Of a stretch of 64,000 bases of DNA, positions 18,546 to 27,346 are shown in pieces (positions within the stretch are counted from its first letter, which is position 1; each line of letters starts with the position of its first letter). The position numbers and the translations under genes are program-made. The notes below the pieces were generated by a model, which saw only the letters and a list, made by a program, of their open reading frames with translations, was not told where the DNA came from and searched no databases. Source of the stretch: Corynebacterium atrinae. Lineage in GTDB: Bacteria; Actinomycetota; Actinomycetes; Mycobacteriales; Mycobacteriaceae. The stretch spans positions 1,116,001-1,180,000 of the forward strand of contig NZ_CP046977.1 in assembly GCF_030408455.1 (NCBI RefSeq), in the 5' to 3' direction.

Positions 18546-20402
18546 ATGACGGTCGAACTTGAAGAGGTCCGCGATTTCATCGCCGACTTGGAGCCATTCA
18601 CCCGCCTGCCCGCCTTGGAGTTGGACCATTTGCCAGCGCGGATGAGCATGAGTTACGTCCGTCGGGGAGAGGAAATTGTCCGCGTCGGCGAACCCAATGA
18701 TGTCCTCTATCTCATTCGTTCCGGCGCCATCGACATCGTTGATGAGGGTGGGATGCTGCTGGACCGCCGCGATGCCGGTCGTACCTTCGGATATTCGACG
18801 CTGGTCGGTGAAAACTCTTCCCGCTATTCCATGATCGCCGTAGAGGATTCCCTGCTGCTTACCTTGCCGCGGGAGGATTTCGCTGCGCTCATTGAGCGCA
18901 ACCCAGACATTGAGCGTTTTTATCAATCGCAATCCCACCGCATCCGCGCCGCCGCTAATGAGCTGCGAGATGACCCCTCCTCCGAGGTCTTGCGGACCCA
19001 ATTGGCTGATTTCAAGGTTTCTGACCCGGCCTCCATCACGCCGGAATCCACGATCCAGCAGGCGGCACAGTTGATGGAGGAACGCCGAGTATCGTCGCTG
19101 CTCATCACCGTCGACGGCCGAGTGCAGGGCATTGTTACGGATCGTGACCTGCGCGGGCGGGTCGTGGCCCAGGGCCTTGATATTCACTTGCCTATTACGG
19201 AGATCATGACGGCCAATCCGCGGACGGTGCCTTCGGATACCCTCGCCTTCGAGGCGATGTTGCTCATGGCGGAGATGCGCATCCACCATTTGCCGATCGT
19301 CGACGAAGGTCAGCTGACGGGCATCGTGTCCACCGCCGATGTCATGCGTTTGCTTCGCCACGACCCGATTTATCTCACCGCTGATCTGTCGCGCCGCAAC
19401 TCCCCGGAAGAACTGGCGCATGCGTACGAGCAGGCCTCTGAGGTTGCTGCCCGCTTCATTGAGCGTGGTGCCTCCGCCGAGGAAACCGCCGGCATGATGA
19501 CCATCGCGGCGGATTCCCTTGCCCGTCGCCTGCTCACTTTGGCAGAGGAGAAGTTTGGGGCACCGCCCGTGCCCTATGCCTTTGTCGTCGTCGGCTCCCA
19601 AGGGCGCCGCGAAATGGGTTTGGCGTCCGACCAGGACAATGCGCTCGTGTTGTCCAACGATTTCAATGAGGCTGAGCACGGCGAGTACTTCGCGAAGTTG
19701 TCTGAATACGTCAATCGGGGCCTGGACACCGCCGGCCAAGTCCTGTGCCCGGGTGACATGATGGCCATGAACCCGAAGTGGCGCATGACGGTCACGGAGT
19801 GGACGAATACCTTCCACACCTGGATCACGGCCCCAGACCCTGACGCTCTCCTGCACGCGCAGACCTTCTTCGACTTTCGCGCTATCCATGGTGACGTGGA
19901 GATGGCCGAGCAGGTCCATGCTGATGCGGTCTCCATGGCGCACGGTGCGAGGCGTTTGCATGCCCACCTGGCGTCGCTGGCCGCTCGCCGAGAGCCCCCA
20001 CTGGGATTCTTCCGCGGGCTCGTCGTGGACAGGTCGGGTGAATACGCCAACACTCTCAACGTGAAGAAGGGCGGCACGGCTGGCATCGTCCAGATGGCGC
20101 GGCTATTTTCCTTGGCCTCCGGCGTGCAAGCGGTGAGCACCCGCCGTCGCCTCACCGAAGCCGCCCAGGCCGGGGGAGTCTCTGTCCGCGGCTCCCAGGA
20201 CCTCCTCGACGCTTTCGAGTACCTGCGCACCATCACTTTCCGCCACCAGGTGATGCAAATCCGGGAGAACGTCACGCCGAACTACAACATCGATCCCAAT
20301 AAGCTTTCCAAGCTGGATCGTGAGCATCTGCGAGACAGCTTCCAGATCATCAAAGACATGCAAAACGCGCTGGCCACCAAGTACCCGGTGAGGAACATCT
20401 GA
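18546..20402 (+). CDS. cNMP-binding / CBS / DUF294 putative nucleotidyltransferase
   Basis: 618 residues with four parts: a cyclic-nucleotide-binding domain (about 15-130, RRGEEIVRVGEPNDVLYLI), a CBS pair (about 165-290, LLITVDGRVQGIVTDRDLRG and HHLPIVDEGQLTGIVSTADV), a DUF294 nucleotidyltransferase (about 320-450, VVGSQGRREMGLASDQDNAL with the GS and DxD-like residues), and a C-terminal substrate-binding domain. It is the equivalent of cg1456, the signal-transduction-type protein next to dnaQ in C. glutamicum. Possibly a sensor that modifies a partner by nucleotide transfer. Confidence 0.85.
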   Translation: MTVELEEVRDFIADLEPFTRLPALELDHLPARMSMSYVRRGEEIVRVGEPNDVLYLIRSGAIDIVDEGGMLLDRRDAGRTFGYSTLVGENSSRYSMIAVEDSLLLTLPREDFAALIERNPDIERFYQSQSHRIRAAANELRDDPSSEVLRTQLADFKVSDPASITPESTIQQAAQLMEERRVSSLLITVDGRVQGIVTDRDLRGRVVAQGLDIHLPITEIMTANPRTVPSDTLAFEAMLLMAEMRIHHLPIVDEGQLTGIVSTADVMRLLRHDPIYLTADLSRRNSPEELAHAYEQASEVAARFIERGASAEETAGMMTIAADSLARRLLTLAEEKFGAPPVPYAFVVVGSQGRREMGLASDQDNALVLSNDFNEAEHGEYFAKLSEYVNRGLDTAGQVLCPGDMMAMNPKWRMTVTEWTNTFHTWITAPDPDALLHAQTFFDFRAIHGDVEMAEQVHADAVSMAHGARRLHAHLASLAARREPPLGFFRGLVVDRSGEYANTLNVKKGGTAGIVQMARLFSLASGVQAVSTRRRLTEAAQAGGVSVRGSQDLLDAFEYLRTITFRHQVMQIRENVTPNYNIDPNKLSKLDREHLRDSFQIIKDMQNALATKYPVRNI

Positions 20403-21058
20403 TGTGGCCGTTTCGCTCCCAACCTTCACGAAAGGCCACCGGCGCCCTGGCCGAGTTCTATCTCGCACCCTCACCAGGCCCGGCCACCGCGTTGGATGAT
20501 CTGCCCCTGCTGGCCGTCGATGTCGAAACGACGGGGCTTAAACCCGACAAGCATGAACTCGTTTCGATCGGCTGGGTGCCCGTCAACGGCCCCACGATCG
20601 ATCTCTCCGGGGCGGGCTACGTCGTATTGCGTGGCGTCGAGGGCTTTTCGGTGGGTTCCTCCGCCACCATTCACCACCTGACCGACGACCAGATTGCCGC
20701 CGGTGTTCCCGCAGCCGACGCCCTCGCCCTCATGCTTGAGGCACTGCAAGGCAGGGTGTTGCTGGCACATTTCGCGGCTATGGAGACAGGCTTCCTTTCT
20801 GCGGCGACGAAGAAGCACTTCGGCGCAGAGCTGGAGGTTCCCGTGGTGGACACCTTCGCCATCGAGCGCCGCCACATGGAGCGGATGGGTACCTATCCGC
20901 GGGGTGAGGATCTGCGCCTGGCGCGGGTACGCACCCGCTACGGGCTGCCTAGCTATCACAACCACAACGCGCTCACGGATGCTTTGGCGTGCGCCGAACA
21001 ATACTTGGCTCATCGGGCTAACCTCCCGGCCACGACGCTGAAGGATCTCATGGATTGA
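20402..21058 (+). CDS. DnaQ-like 3'-5' exonuclease
   Basis: 218 residues. DEDDh motifs are complete: LLAVDVETTGLKPDKHELVS (Exo I), LLAHFAAMETGFL (Exo II), and YHNHNALTDALACAEQYL (His and Asp of Exo III). Such proteins act as proofreading or RNA-trimming exonucleases. The ATG shares one base with the stop of the CBS-domain gene (TGATG), so the two are cotranslated, as in C. glutamicum cg1456-cg1457. Confidence 0.87.
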   Translation: MWPFRSQPSRKATGALAEFYLAPSPGPATALDDLPLLAVDVETTGLKPDKHELVSIGWVPVNGPTIDLSGAGYVVLRGVEGFSVGSSATIHHLTDDQIAAGVPAADALALMLEALQGRVLLAHFAAMETGFLSAATKKHFGAELEVPVVDTFAIERRHMERMGTYPRGEDLRLARVRTRYGLPSYHNHNALTDALACAEQYLAHRANLPATTLKDLMD

Positions 21059-21076
21059 TGGCGGATGGGAAACAAG

Positions 21077-21082
21077 TACGCT
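21077..21082 (+). promoter_or_regulatory. -10 box, leaderless start of odx
   Basis: TACGCT, 7 bases before the ATG at 21090; no ribosome site. Confidence 0.45.
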
Positions 21083-21089
21083 GTCCTCC

Positions 21090-21890
21090 ATGCGCTTTGG
21101 AAGAATTGCCCACCCTGAAGGAATGTGTTTCGCCGTCATCGACGGGGACGATGAGAACAATCTAGTCGCGAAGGAAGTCAAGGAGCACCCGTTCGTCGAG
21201 CCTTCCTACACTGGTCGTGAATGGCCCCTGGCCGACGTACGCCTGCTGGCACCGATGCTGCCGGGCAAGATTGTGGCCATTGGTCGCAACTACGCCGATC
21301 ACGTCGCCGAGGTGTTCCAACAGTCCGCGGAACACCTGCCGCCGACACTGTTCCTTAAGCCGCCGACTTCAGTCGTGGGCCCCGGGGTGCCGATCCGCAT
21401 CCCAGATTTCGCCACCAACGTGGAGTTCGAGGGCGAACTGGCCTTGGTCATCGCTAAGCCCTGTAAGAATGTCAAGGCTGCAGACTGGAAGTCTGTGGTG
21501 TTGGGGTACACCATCGTCAATGATGTTTCCTCCCGCGACCTGCAGTTCTCGGATGGTCAGTGGGCCCGAGCCAAGGGCATCGACACGTTCTGCCCCCTCG
21601 GCCCCTGGATTGAGACGGATATCGACGGCATTGACATCGAAAACCTGCTCATCAAGGCCCGCCTTACCCACGATGGGGTGACCTCCATCAAGCAGGATTC
21701 CAACTCCGACCAGATGATCATGACCATTCCGGAAATCATCGAATTCATCACCGCCTCGATGACCCTCCTGCCGGGAGACGTGATCTCCACCGGTTCCCCG
21801 GCCGGCACCGAAGCTATGGTCCCGGGCGACTTTATCGAAATTGATATCCCGGGCATCGGCAAGCTTGGCAATCCGGTTGCCCGCGCATAG
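21090..21890 (+). CDS. odx: FAH-family protein, probable oxaloacetate decarboxylase
   Basis: 266 residues of the fumarylacetoacetate hydrolase fold: IVAIGRNYADHVAEV, LFLKPPTSVVGPG, metal ligands in FATNVEFEGELALVI, NDVSSRDLQFSDGQWARAK, and GDVISTGSPAGTEAM. In C. glutamicum the gene at this place (cg1458, after dnaQ) encodes a soluble, Mn2+-dependent oxaloacetate decarboxylase called Odx. Assignment follows family and gene order; FAH proteins also act as hydroxy-acid hydratases or isomerases. The next gene starts inside its last codons. Confidence 0.8.
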   Translation: MRFGRIAHPEGMCFAVIDGDDENNLVAKEVKEHPFVEPSYTGREWPLADVRLLAPMLPGKIVAIGRNYADHVAEVFQQSAEHLPPTLFLKPPTSVVGPGVPIRIPDFATNVEFEGELALVIAKPCKNVKAADWKSVVLGYTIVNDVSSRDLQFSDGQWARAKGIDTFCPLGPWIETDIDGIDIENLLIKARLTHDGVTSIKQDSNSDQMIMTIPEIIEFITASMTLLPGDVISTGSPAGTEAMVPGDFIEIDIPGIGKLGNPVARA

Positions 21891-22440
21891 CCACAGCCCC
21901 GAGGACTTCGCGGGCTTTTACGCCGAGGGATTTCGCTGGTCGGGCTACCCCAATGAGGGCCTCGTCCGAGAAGTCTCCGGTATGGAGCCGGGTACGGCGC
22001 TCGACGTCGGCTGCGGTGAAGGCGCCGATGTCGCTTGGTTGGCGCAGCAAGGCTGGGTGGTCACGGGCATCGATCCCGTGGCCGTCGCCATCGAGCGTAC
22101 AAAGATGCTTATCGACGCCGAGCAGCTCAGCGCCGAACTCCACGTCACCGGGCTCACGGAGTTCGCGGCCTCCGGCCGCGAGTTCGACCTAGTGAGCTGC
22201 TTCTATTGCCCTTTGACGGACGCCGAGGATCTGCTGCAGCTCGTCGCCCCCGGGGGCACGCTTCTTTACGTCCACCATGAAATAGACGGTGACGCGCGGG
22301 GGTGGTTGAGCCCCGCGGACGTCGCCAAGCAACTCGGAGCGCGGTGTGCGGAGGTCACTTTGACGCACGCTGAGCGGGCCGTGAAACATGGCGCGGGCGC
22401 ACATCACCACCGCGACCTCGTCCTGCGGGCGCGACGCTAG
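21877..22440 (+). CDS. Class I SAM-dependent methyltransferase
   Basis: About 187 residues from a TTG at 21877, which overlaps the end of odx; a TTG at 21841 is the alternative. Motif I is TALDVGCGEGADVAWLAQQG, followed by the acidic VVTGIDPVAVAIERTK and the motif IV region LVSCFYCPLTDAEDLLQLV. Overall it looks like a tellurite-resistance/TehB-type small methyltransferase. Substrate unknown. Its end overlaps the convergent isochorismate synthase gene by 4 bases. Confidence 0.75.
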   Translation: MPAHSHSPEDFAGFYAEGFRWSGYPNEGLVREVSGMEPGTALDVGCGEGADVAWLAQQGWVVTGIDPVAVAIERTKMLIDAEQLSAELHVTGLTEFAASGREFDLVSCFYCPLTDAEDLLQLVAPGGTLLYVHHEIDGDARGWLSPADVAKQLGARCAEVTLTHAERAVKHGAGAHHHRDLVLRARR

Positions 22441-23549
22441 AGGCCGAGGGAACGCAGGATCGTCCGCAGTTTGGCGGTCGTCTCTTCTAGTTCCTCTTCA
22501 GCATCGGAGTCGGCGACGATGCCGCCTCCGGCCCAGGCTCGGGCGGTGCGGCCATCGCCGGAGACTTCGGCGCAGCGGATGGCCACCATGTACTCGCCAT
22601 CGCCGGAATCATCGCACCAACCGACGGCCCCAGCGTAGAAGCTGCGGTCGGATTCGGCGGTGTGGATGAGGGCTTCGGCGGCGTCGGTGGGCGTTCCACA
22701 CACAGCCGGGGTGGGATGGACGTGGAGGGCTAGCTCCAGCGCGGAGAGCGCGGGTTCGGCGAGCGTGCCTACGATTGGGGTGGCCAGGTGCCACATCTCG
22801 TTGGTCATGGTGACCTCGGGGATCTCGGCAATGTCGAGGCGGGAGCAGAAGGGGGTCAGCGTGGATCGCAGGTGTTCGACGACGTAGGCGTGTTCTTCGA
22901 GGTTTTTCGCGGACTCAGCTAGCTGATGGCCAATGCGTCGATCCGTGTCGGGGTCCGGGTGCCGGGCCGCGGAGCCCGCCAGAGGATAGGCCGAGACGGT
23001 AGAACCTTGCCGTTTGATGAGGACCTCGGGGGAGGAGCCGACGAGCATGCTGCCCGGCAGACCAGCCGGAGTGAGGTCGGCGATAAAGCCGTCACGGTTG
23101 ACCGAATTGTCGATGAGTCGGGCAGCGACGAGCAATGGGTCCACCGGGGGATCGAAGGTGATGTCGACGGCGCGGGCGAGGACCACTTTCTCCAACTTGG
23201 AGGCCTGAATCGTGCTGATCGCCGCCTCCACCCGCCGCAGGTGCTCCTCCGGCTCGGGATCGACTCCCGCGAAGGTGGCGGACAACATTGCGCCGGGGCC
23301 TTGGCGGTAATAAGCGTGCGGCTCCAGGGGGCCGTCCTCCCGGATGACCTTCTCTGGGACCGTCAGCGCGGCCGGGGCGGAGCGGTCGAAGGGGAGAGCC
23401 CCGACGACGATGGGCACGCGGCGGGATCGAAGCGCGTCGATGGCTGCCCAGGGGCCCGTAAATGACTCCACGCTCCCTTGAGAGCGTACCGAGCCATGCG
23501 CGCGGGACAGCAGGAAGTCCGGCGCGCTGGCGGGGCGATGAGCACACAT
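22437..23549 (-). CDS. menF: Isochorismate synthase
   Basis: 370 residues. It converts chorismate to isochorismate for menaquinone or, less likely here, siderophore synthesis. Chorismate-binding motifs are KLEKVVLARAVDITF, GSMLVGSSPEVLIKRQGSTV, YPLAGSAARHPDPDTD, and HPTPAVCGTPTDAAEALIHT. It is shorter at the N-terminus than E. coli MenF, in line with EntC/DhbC-like actinobacterial forms. The ATG at 23549 is 8 bases after a TAAAGT box, so the message is probably leaderless. No dhb genes are nearby, which favours the menaquinone role. Confidence 0.85.
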   Translation of the reverse strand: MCAHRPASAPDFLLSRAHGSVRSQGSVESFTGPWAAIDALRSRRVPIVVGALPFDRSAPAALTVPEKVIREDGPLEPHAYYRQGPGAMLSATFAGVDPEPEEHLRRVEAAISTIQASKLEKVVLARAVDITFDPPVDPLLVAARLIDNSVNRDGFIADLTPAGLPGSMLVGSSPEVLIKRQGSTVSAYPLAGSAARHPDPDTDRRIGHQLAESAKNLEEHAYVVEHLRSTLTPFCSRLDIAEIPEVTMTNEMWHLATPIVGTLAEPALSALELALHVHPTPAVCGTPTDAAEALIHTAESDRSFYAGAVGWCDDSGDGEYMVAIRCAEVSGDGRTARAWAGGGIVADSDAEEELEETTAKLRTILRSLGL

Positions 23550-23557
23550 GGAGAAAC

Positions 23558-23563
23558 ACTTTA
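23558..23563 (-). promoter_or_regulatory. -10 box, leaderless start of the isochorismate synthase gene
   Basis: TAAAGT on the minus strand, 8 bases before the start at 23549. Confidence 0.4.
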
Positions 23564-23794
23564 GCGCCCGGTGCCGTGCGGCCGTTAGTTGTGCAGGTCC
23601 TCACGGGCCATGCGGGAACGCATCCGAAAGGCCAATCCCTCGAATGGTGCGGGGCCGGGGCGGCATTGTTGACGTTCGGGAACGTGGACGTCGCAAAGCA
23701 CCTGCTCGCTACGATCGCTAACGAAAAATCCTGCCAATACCACCGGAGTTGCCCGGGGTCTGGGACCTCCTCCGACCCCGCGGCCGTCGACCAG

Positions 23795-23800
23795 TAACAT
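23795..23800 (+). promoter_or_regulatory. -10 box, leaderless start of gltX
   Basis: TAACAT, 7 bases before the ATG at 23808. The box overlaps the upstream ATG at 23799, which is why the second ATG is preferred as the start. Confidence 0.45.
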
Positions 23801-23807
23801 GACGGAC

Positions 23808-25283
23808 ATGACTGATGTTCGAGTTCGCTTCTGCCCATCGCCCACCGGAACCCCCCACGTCGGGCTGGTGCGCACCGCTCTGTTCAACTGGGCATACGCC
23901 CGCCACACCGGCGGCGTCATGGTCTTTCGCATCGAAGACACCGATGCCGCCCGCGATAGCGAGGAGTCGTACCAAGCGATCATCGATGGCCTCACCTGGC
24001 TTGGACTCGACTGGGACGAGGGCGTCGAAAAAGGCGGCCCGCACGAGCCCTACCGCCAGTCCCAGCGCATGGACATCTATGCAGATGTCCTGAAAAAGCT
24101 TATCGACGCCGGCGAGGTGTATCCCGCCTACTCCACCGCAGCGGAGGTGGAAGAACGCCACAAGGCGGCTGGTCGGGACCCCAAGCTCGGATACGACAAC
24201 TTTGATCGCGACCTCAGCGACGAGCAGGTGGCCGCCTTCGAGGCCGAGGGCCGTCAGCCCGTGTGGCGCCTGCGCATGCCCGAGCAGGATTGGAAGTGGA
24301 ATGACCTCGTCCGCGGCGAGGTGGAATTCAAAGCTGCCACCCAGCCCGACTTCGTCGTCGCCCGTTCCAATGGTGCTCCGCTCTACACCCTGGTCAACCC
24401 CGTCGACGACGCGCTGATGAAGGTCACGCACGTCCTCCGCGGCGAGGACCTCTTGCCCTCCACCCCGCGCCAGCTCGCGCTTTATGAAGCCCTCAAGCGC
24501 ATCGGCATCGCCGACTTCACCCCGCAGTTCGGCCACCTGCCCTTCGTCATGGGGGAAGGCAACAAGAAGCTGTCCAAGCGCGACCCCGAATCGAACCTGT
24601 TCAACCACCGCGAAAACGGCATCATCCCCGAGGGCATGCTCAACTACCTGGCGCTGCTCGGGTGGTCCCTGTCCGCGGATCAGGACATCTTCTCCGTGGA
24701 TGACCTGGTGGCCAACTTCGATGTCGCTAATGTGCTGGGCAACCCTGCTCGCTTCGACCAGAAGAAGCTGGAGGCCATCAACGCCGACCACATTCGTCTG
24801 CTTTCCTCCGAGGATTTCGCCGCGCGCCTGCGCGCCTACCTCAGTGAGTACACCGATTTCCCCGCCGACTACCCGGCGGACAAGTTCGCCATCGCCGCTG
24901 ACTTGGTCCAGACCCGCATTAAGGTGCTTTCCGACGCCTACGGTCTCCTCAAATTCCTGGTCACCCCAGATTCCGAGCTGGTCCTCGACGAGAAGTCCGC
25001 CCGCAAGAACCTCAAGGAGGACGCTGTCGAGCCCCTCGAGGCCGGCATCGTGGCCCTCGAGGCCGTGGAGAATTGGACAACCCCGGAGATCGAAGCCGCT
25101 CTGTCCAAGGCGCTCATCGAGGATCTGGAGCTCAAGCCCCGCAAAGCCTACGGCGCCCTGCGCGTCGCCCTTTCCGGTGCGGCTGTCTCCCCGCCGCTGT
25201 TCGAGTCGATGGAACTCCTCGGCCGGGAATCCACCCTTGCTCGCTTGCGGGCAGCTCGCGCCGAAACGCCCTTCGAGGCTTAA
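23808..25283 (+). CDS. gltX: Glutamyl-tRNA synthetase
   Basis: 491 residues from [20 protein letters not shown]; an ATG 9 bases earlier is also in frame. Class I signature HIGH appears as HVGL and KMSKS as KLSKRD. The discriminating type, charging tRNA-Glu (and likely tRNA-Gln before amidation in this genus). The C-terminal helical anticodon-binding domain ends [13 protein letters not shown]. The nearby tRNA-Gln and tRNA-Glu genes (26.1-27.1 kb) are its natural substrates. Confidence 0.95.
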   Translation: MTDVRVRFCPSPTGTPHVGLVRTALFNWAYARHTGGVMVFRIEDTDAARDSEESYQAIIDGLTWLGLDWDEGVEKGGPHEPYRQSQRMDIYADVLKKLIDAGEVYPAYSTAAEVEERHKAAGRDPKLGYDNFDRDLSDEQVAAFEAEGRQPVWRLRMPEQDWKWNDLVRGEVEFKAATQPDFVVARSNGAPLYTLVNPVDDALMKVTHVLRGEDLLPSTPRQLALYEALKRIGIADFTPQFGHLPFVMGEGNKKLSKRDPESNLFNHRENGIIPEGMLNYLALLGWSLSADQDIFSVDDLVANFDVANVLGNPARFDQKKLEAINADHIRLLSSEDFAARLRAYLSEYTDFPADYPADKFAIAADLVQTRIKVLSDAYGLLKFLVTPDSELVLDEKSARKNLKEDAVEPLEAGIVALEAVENWTTPEIEAALSKALIEDLELKPRKAYGALRVALSGAAVSPPLFESMELLGRESTLARLRAARAETPFEA

Positions 25284-25498
25284 GGGGCGTAGCGGAGCAA
25301 ATCCCCGGGCTGACAGTCCAGGGCGTGGCATAAGGCGGCCAAGGTGGTGAATCTCACCGCCTTGGCCCTTCCGTTTTTCAAGACTGCGAGGTTGGCCGGG
25401 GTGATGCCCACCCGCTCGGCGAGCTCTCCCACGGACATCTTGCGTGTGGCCAACATGACGTCGATGTCGACGACGATGCTCCCTTCGCTGCTGGCCAT
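25280..25498 (-). CDS. Small XRE-type HTH regulator
   Basis: 72 residues, essentially one helix-turn-helix: [20 protein letters not shown] followed by [20 protein letters not shown] and [10 protein letters not shown]. The arrangement matches the YozG/HipB-like regulators that regularly accompany DUF2975 membrane proteins. Its ATG shares one base with the upstream DUF2975 stop (TAATG). Its stop overlaps the convergent gltX end by 4 bases. Confidence 0.85.
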   Translation of the reverse strand: MASSEGSIVVDIDVMLATRKMSVGELAERVGITPANLAVLKNGRAKAVRFTTLAALCHALDCQPGDLLRYAP

Positions 25499-25959
25499 TA
25501 AATGACCCCCTCGAGATCGGCGGAAAAGCCGGTGGCCTGGACAAGCAGCGTGCGCTGGACGTAGACGATGAGCGCGACCCCGCACACGAGGAGGGCAGCC
25601 AGGAAAGCAACGAGAACGAGTCCTGGCGCATCGTCGACTTCGGCGACGACGTAGCCCGCGAGAAGAATGCATGCGGCGAACCCAAAAATGGCCCCGATGA
25701 TTCGATTAACCCAGGTGATTGCCGTGGGGGAGAAGACCGTGTCAGCGTTGACCAGGTTGAGGAGTTTCCAGATGCACAGCGCTGCGAATTGGAGGCACCC
25801 CAAGCCAATGACGATGCAGAGTGTGAGCGCTATCCGGGCGAGGAGGGTTTCGGTGCCGAAGAAGAGCAAGCCGATGGCGAAGCGGAGCTGGATGGCGCCG
25901 CTTCCGATGATGCCCAGGACTAAAATGCCCCGGAGAAGGGTGATGAGTCTGGCTGACAT
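25498..25959 (-). CDS. DUF2975 membrane protein
   Basis: 153 residues from MSARLITLLRGILVLGIIG, with GGAG 7 bases upstream. Four hydrophobic segments are visible; the loop LLNLVNADTVFSPTAITWVN is typical of DUF2975. Such proteins pair with a small XRE regulator, as here, and may be the membrane half of a sensor-like unit; function is not established. An upstream ATG at 26085 would add an implausible polar extension. Confidence 0.8.
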   Translation of the reverse strand: MSARLITLLRGILVLGIIGSGAIQLRFAIGLLFFGTETLLARIALTLCIVIGLGCLQFAALCIWKLLNLVNADTVFSPTAITWVNRIIGAIFGFAACILLAGYVVAEVDDAPGLVLVAFLAALLVCGVALIVYVQRTLLVQATGFSADLEGVI

Positions 25960-25969
25960 GGCACTCCTA

Positions 25970-26007
25970 CTATCGATGAACGTGAGATAGCTATCGTATA
26001 TCGATAG
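25970..26007. promoter_or_regulatory. Inverted repeat in the DUF2975/XRE promoter
   Basis: CTATCGAT (25970-25977) and ATCGATAG (26000-26007) are inverted, and GATAGCTATC lies between them, giving several TATCGA half-sites. The position, directly upstream of the DUF2975-XRE pair, suits an autoregulatory operator for the XRE protein. Confidence 0.4.
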
Positions 26008-26151
26008 GGATGTGGTTGGAAAGCCGTGACCACGGAGGGGAGTTTTCGCAGTTGGTGAAGCGCCGTGAACAGGGGATTTGGCCATGTTGCACCGTTGTGG
26101 TTATAGTATTCAACGTTGCTCACCGCGAGTGAGGGACTAAAAATCACATAA

Positions 26152-26223
26152 TGGCCTATGGTGTAATTGGCAACACTACGGTTTCTGGTACCGTCATTCT
26201 AGGTTCGAGTCCTGGTAGGCCAG
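26152..26223 (+). tRNA. tRNA-Gln (CTG)
   Basis: 72 nt. Acceptor stem TGGCCTA/TAGGCCA is fully paired, the anticodon loop is TTCTGGT with CTG, and the T-arm is AGGTTCGAGTCCT. The 3' CCA is not encoded (GCCG follows). Confidence 0.95.
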
Positions 26224-26260
26224 CCGCAGAGCAATCTGCTGGCGAAGGTTCATTCGCTTC

Positions 26261-26333
26261 GCCCCGTTCGTCTAGCGGCCTAGGACGTCGGCCTCTCACG
26301 CCGGTAACACGGGTTCAAATCCCGTACGGGGTA
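26261..26333 (+). tRNA. tRNA-Glu (CTC), copy 1
   Basis: 73 nt, GCCCCGT/ACGGGGT acceptor stem with a G-T closing pair, anticodon CTC in TCGGC-CTCTCAC-GCCGG, T-arm CGGGTTCAAATCCCG. CCA is not encoded. It is identical to the copy at 27049. Confidence 0.96.
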
Positions 26334-26339
26334 CAACTG

Positions 26340-26386
26340 AAAACAGGGCTCCCAAACGTTTAGTTTGGGGGCCCTGTTTTCGTTTC
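26340..26386 (+). terminator. Terminator after tRNA-Gln/tRNA-Glu 1
   Basis: AAAACAGGGCTCCCAAAC and GTTTGGGGGCCCTGTTTT form a long stem with loop GTTTA, followed by CGTTTCT. Confidence 0.85.
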
Positions 26387-26390
26387 TAAA

Positions 26391-27048
26391 ACAAGTTTTA
26401 CCCCCGAACTAACTTTTGGTGCGTGGCCCACAACAGGGCCAACAATATGGCGGGGGTAACGTCAGATAACAATTGTGACAAAACCCCTTTTCACCTCAAG
26501 GAACTGGGCATATAGTGCAATTAACGGAGAGGATCCAACCTCGAAGACCCGGTACCAGGTAGAGGGAAGATCGGTACTCCGACTGTAGGAAGATACCGGA
26601 AGGAGAGCATATGGCAGAAGGTAAAAACCATATCTCCGGACGCATCGCAGGCGTCCTCCCATAAGCGGCATCGCCAGAATCCAGAACTTCCAGGCGCACA
26701 GCATGCGCGAAGTAGGAGCTACACGGGAGCGATATGAAGCGAATGGCGTCAACCGAACCCCACGGTAAGGACAAGCCAACCCCCGGCCCCTAAAGTTCCC
26801 AAGGAACCCCAGCGGACGTGGCCACGAGGCATCACCAACTCGGGTCAACGAAACTTTCGCAACCACAGTCGGTAGCGGTGGATCTCCCATCGTCCAAGGT
26901 TCGGAATCACCCACCACCTCGCAGGTGGTGGGTTTCTATGTGCGCGTCGTGGCCCAGGCAACGCCCGTTGACCAGGTGATTTGTGGTAGAAGTAGGGGGC
27001 AGATTATTGTTATGAAGTCCGCTTCGGACAGTGCCTAACAGCGAACAC
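26391..27048 (+). mobile_element. Structured, transposon-like remnant between the two tRNA-Glu copies
   Basis: This 658-base stretch has no convincing gene. At its start TTACCCCCG (26398) pairs with CGGGGGTAA (26451), enclosing a second stem TGGCCC-ACAACA-GGGCCA. At 26898-26932 GGTTCGGAATCA is followed by a 10-bp stem CCCACCACCT-CGC-AGGTGGTGGG and T-rich sequence. That last pattern recalls the right end of IS605/IS1341 elements, where the tnpB 3' end and its guide-RNA scaffold lie; upstream, one plus-strand frame reads SMREVGATRERYEANGVNRT before a stop. Family assignment is a guess; no recognisable TnpB catalytic motif survives. Confidence 0.3.
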
Positions 27049-27121
27049 GCCCCGTTCGTCTAGCGGCCTAGGACGTCGGCCTCTCACGCCGGTAACACGG
27101 GTTCAAATCCCGTACGGGGTA
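27049..27121 (+). tRNA. tRNA-Glu (CTC), copy 2
   Basis: 73 nt, base-for-base identical to the copy at 26261, with its own terminator downstream. The 715 bases between the copies differ from the unique flanks, so it could be a tandem duplication or an insertion that rebuilt the tRNA. Confidence 0.96.
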
Positions 27122-27126
27122 CAACT

Positions 27127-27166
27127 CAGGGTCTCTCACCACTTGGTGGAAGGCCCTGGTTTTTTG
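27127..27166 (+). terminator. Terminator after tRNA-Glu 2
   Basis: CAGGGTCTCTCACC-ACTT-GGTGGAAGGCCCTG followed by GTTTTTTG. Confidence 0.8.
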
Positions 27167-27188
27167 TTGACAGGCTTGGTGGCTACAA

Positions 27189-27265
27189 GAATTCTCTAGA
27201 ATGCATCCGGCTACTTTACGTTTCCGCAGGTCGCGGAGAATCGGAATTCGCATTCTAGAGAATTC
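27189..27265. repeat. 75-bp inverted-repeat element, copy A
   Basis: Terminal repeats GAATTCTCTAGAATGC (27189) and GCATTCTAGAGAATTC (to 27265) are perfect. Inside is the core GTTTCCGCAGGTCGCGGAGA, itself a small hairpin. Copy B at 28491 has the same orientation, copy C at 49530 the opposite one. A and B also share flanks (27177-27311 against 28478-28626). Confidence 0.85.
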
Positions 27266-27346
27266 ATGTTGATCGCGACGCCCGCCACTTCCAACGACGA
27301 AAGAATAGTGCGCGAAGGCGTTGTAGCGCCGGGGAGTTCAACAAGA

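Noticed and set aside
18489..19967. A 492-codon antisense frame across the cNMP/CBS gene
   Set aside because: No domain, no start signal, and the plus-strand gene has clear motifs.
23585..23798. A short minus-strand frame between the isochorismate synthase gene and gltX
   Set aside because: It ends plausibly (RMRSRMAREDLHN) but has no credible start separate from gltX sequence and no known relative.
23718..25808. A 696-codon minus-strand frame across gltX
   Set aside because: It is the antisense shadow of gltX, produced by the GC-rich third codon positions; it also runs through the DUF2975/XRE genes in the wrong frame.
26462..26917. A 151-codon minus-strand reading frame between the tRNA-Glu genes
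   Set aside because: Its composition (many Trp, Arg and Ser, no domain) and its position opposite a structured, transposon-end-like sequence suggest a chance frame; no ribosome site or promoter fits.
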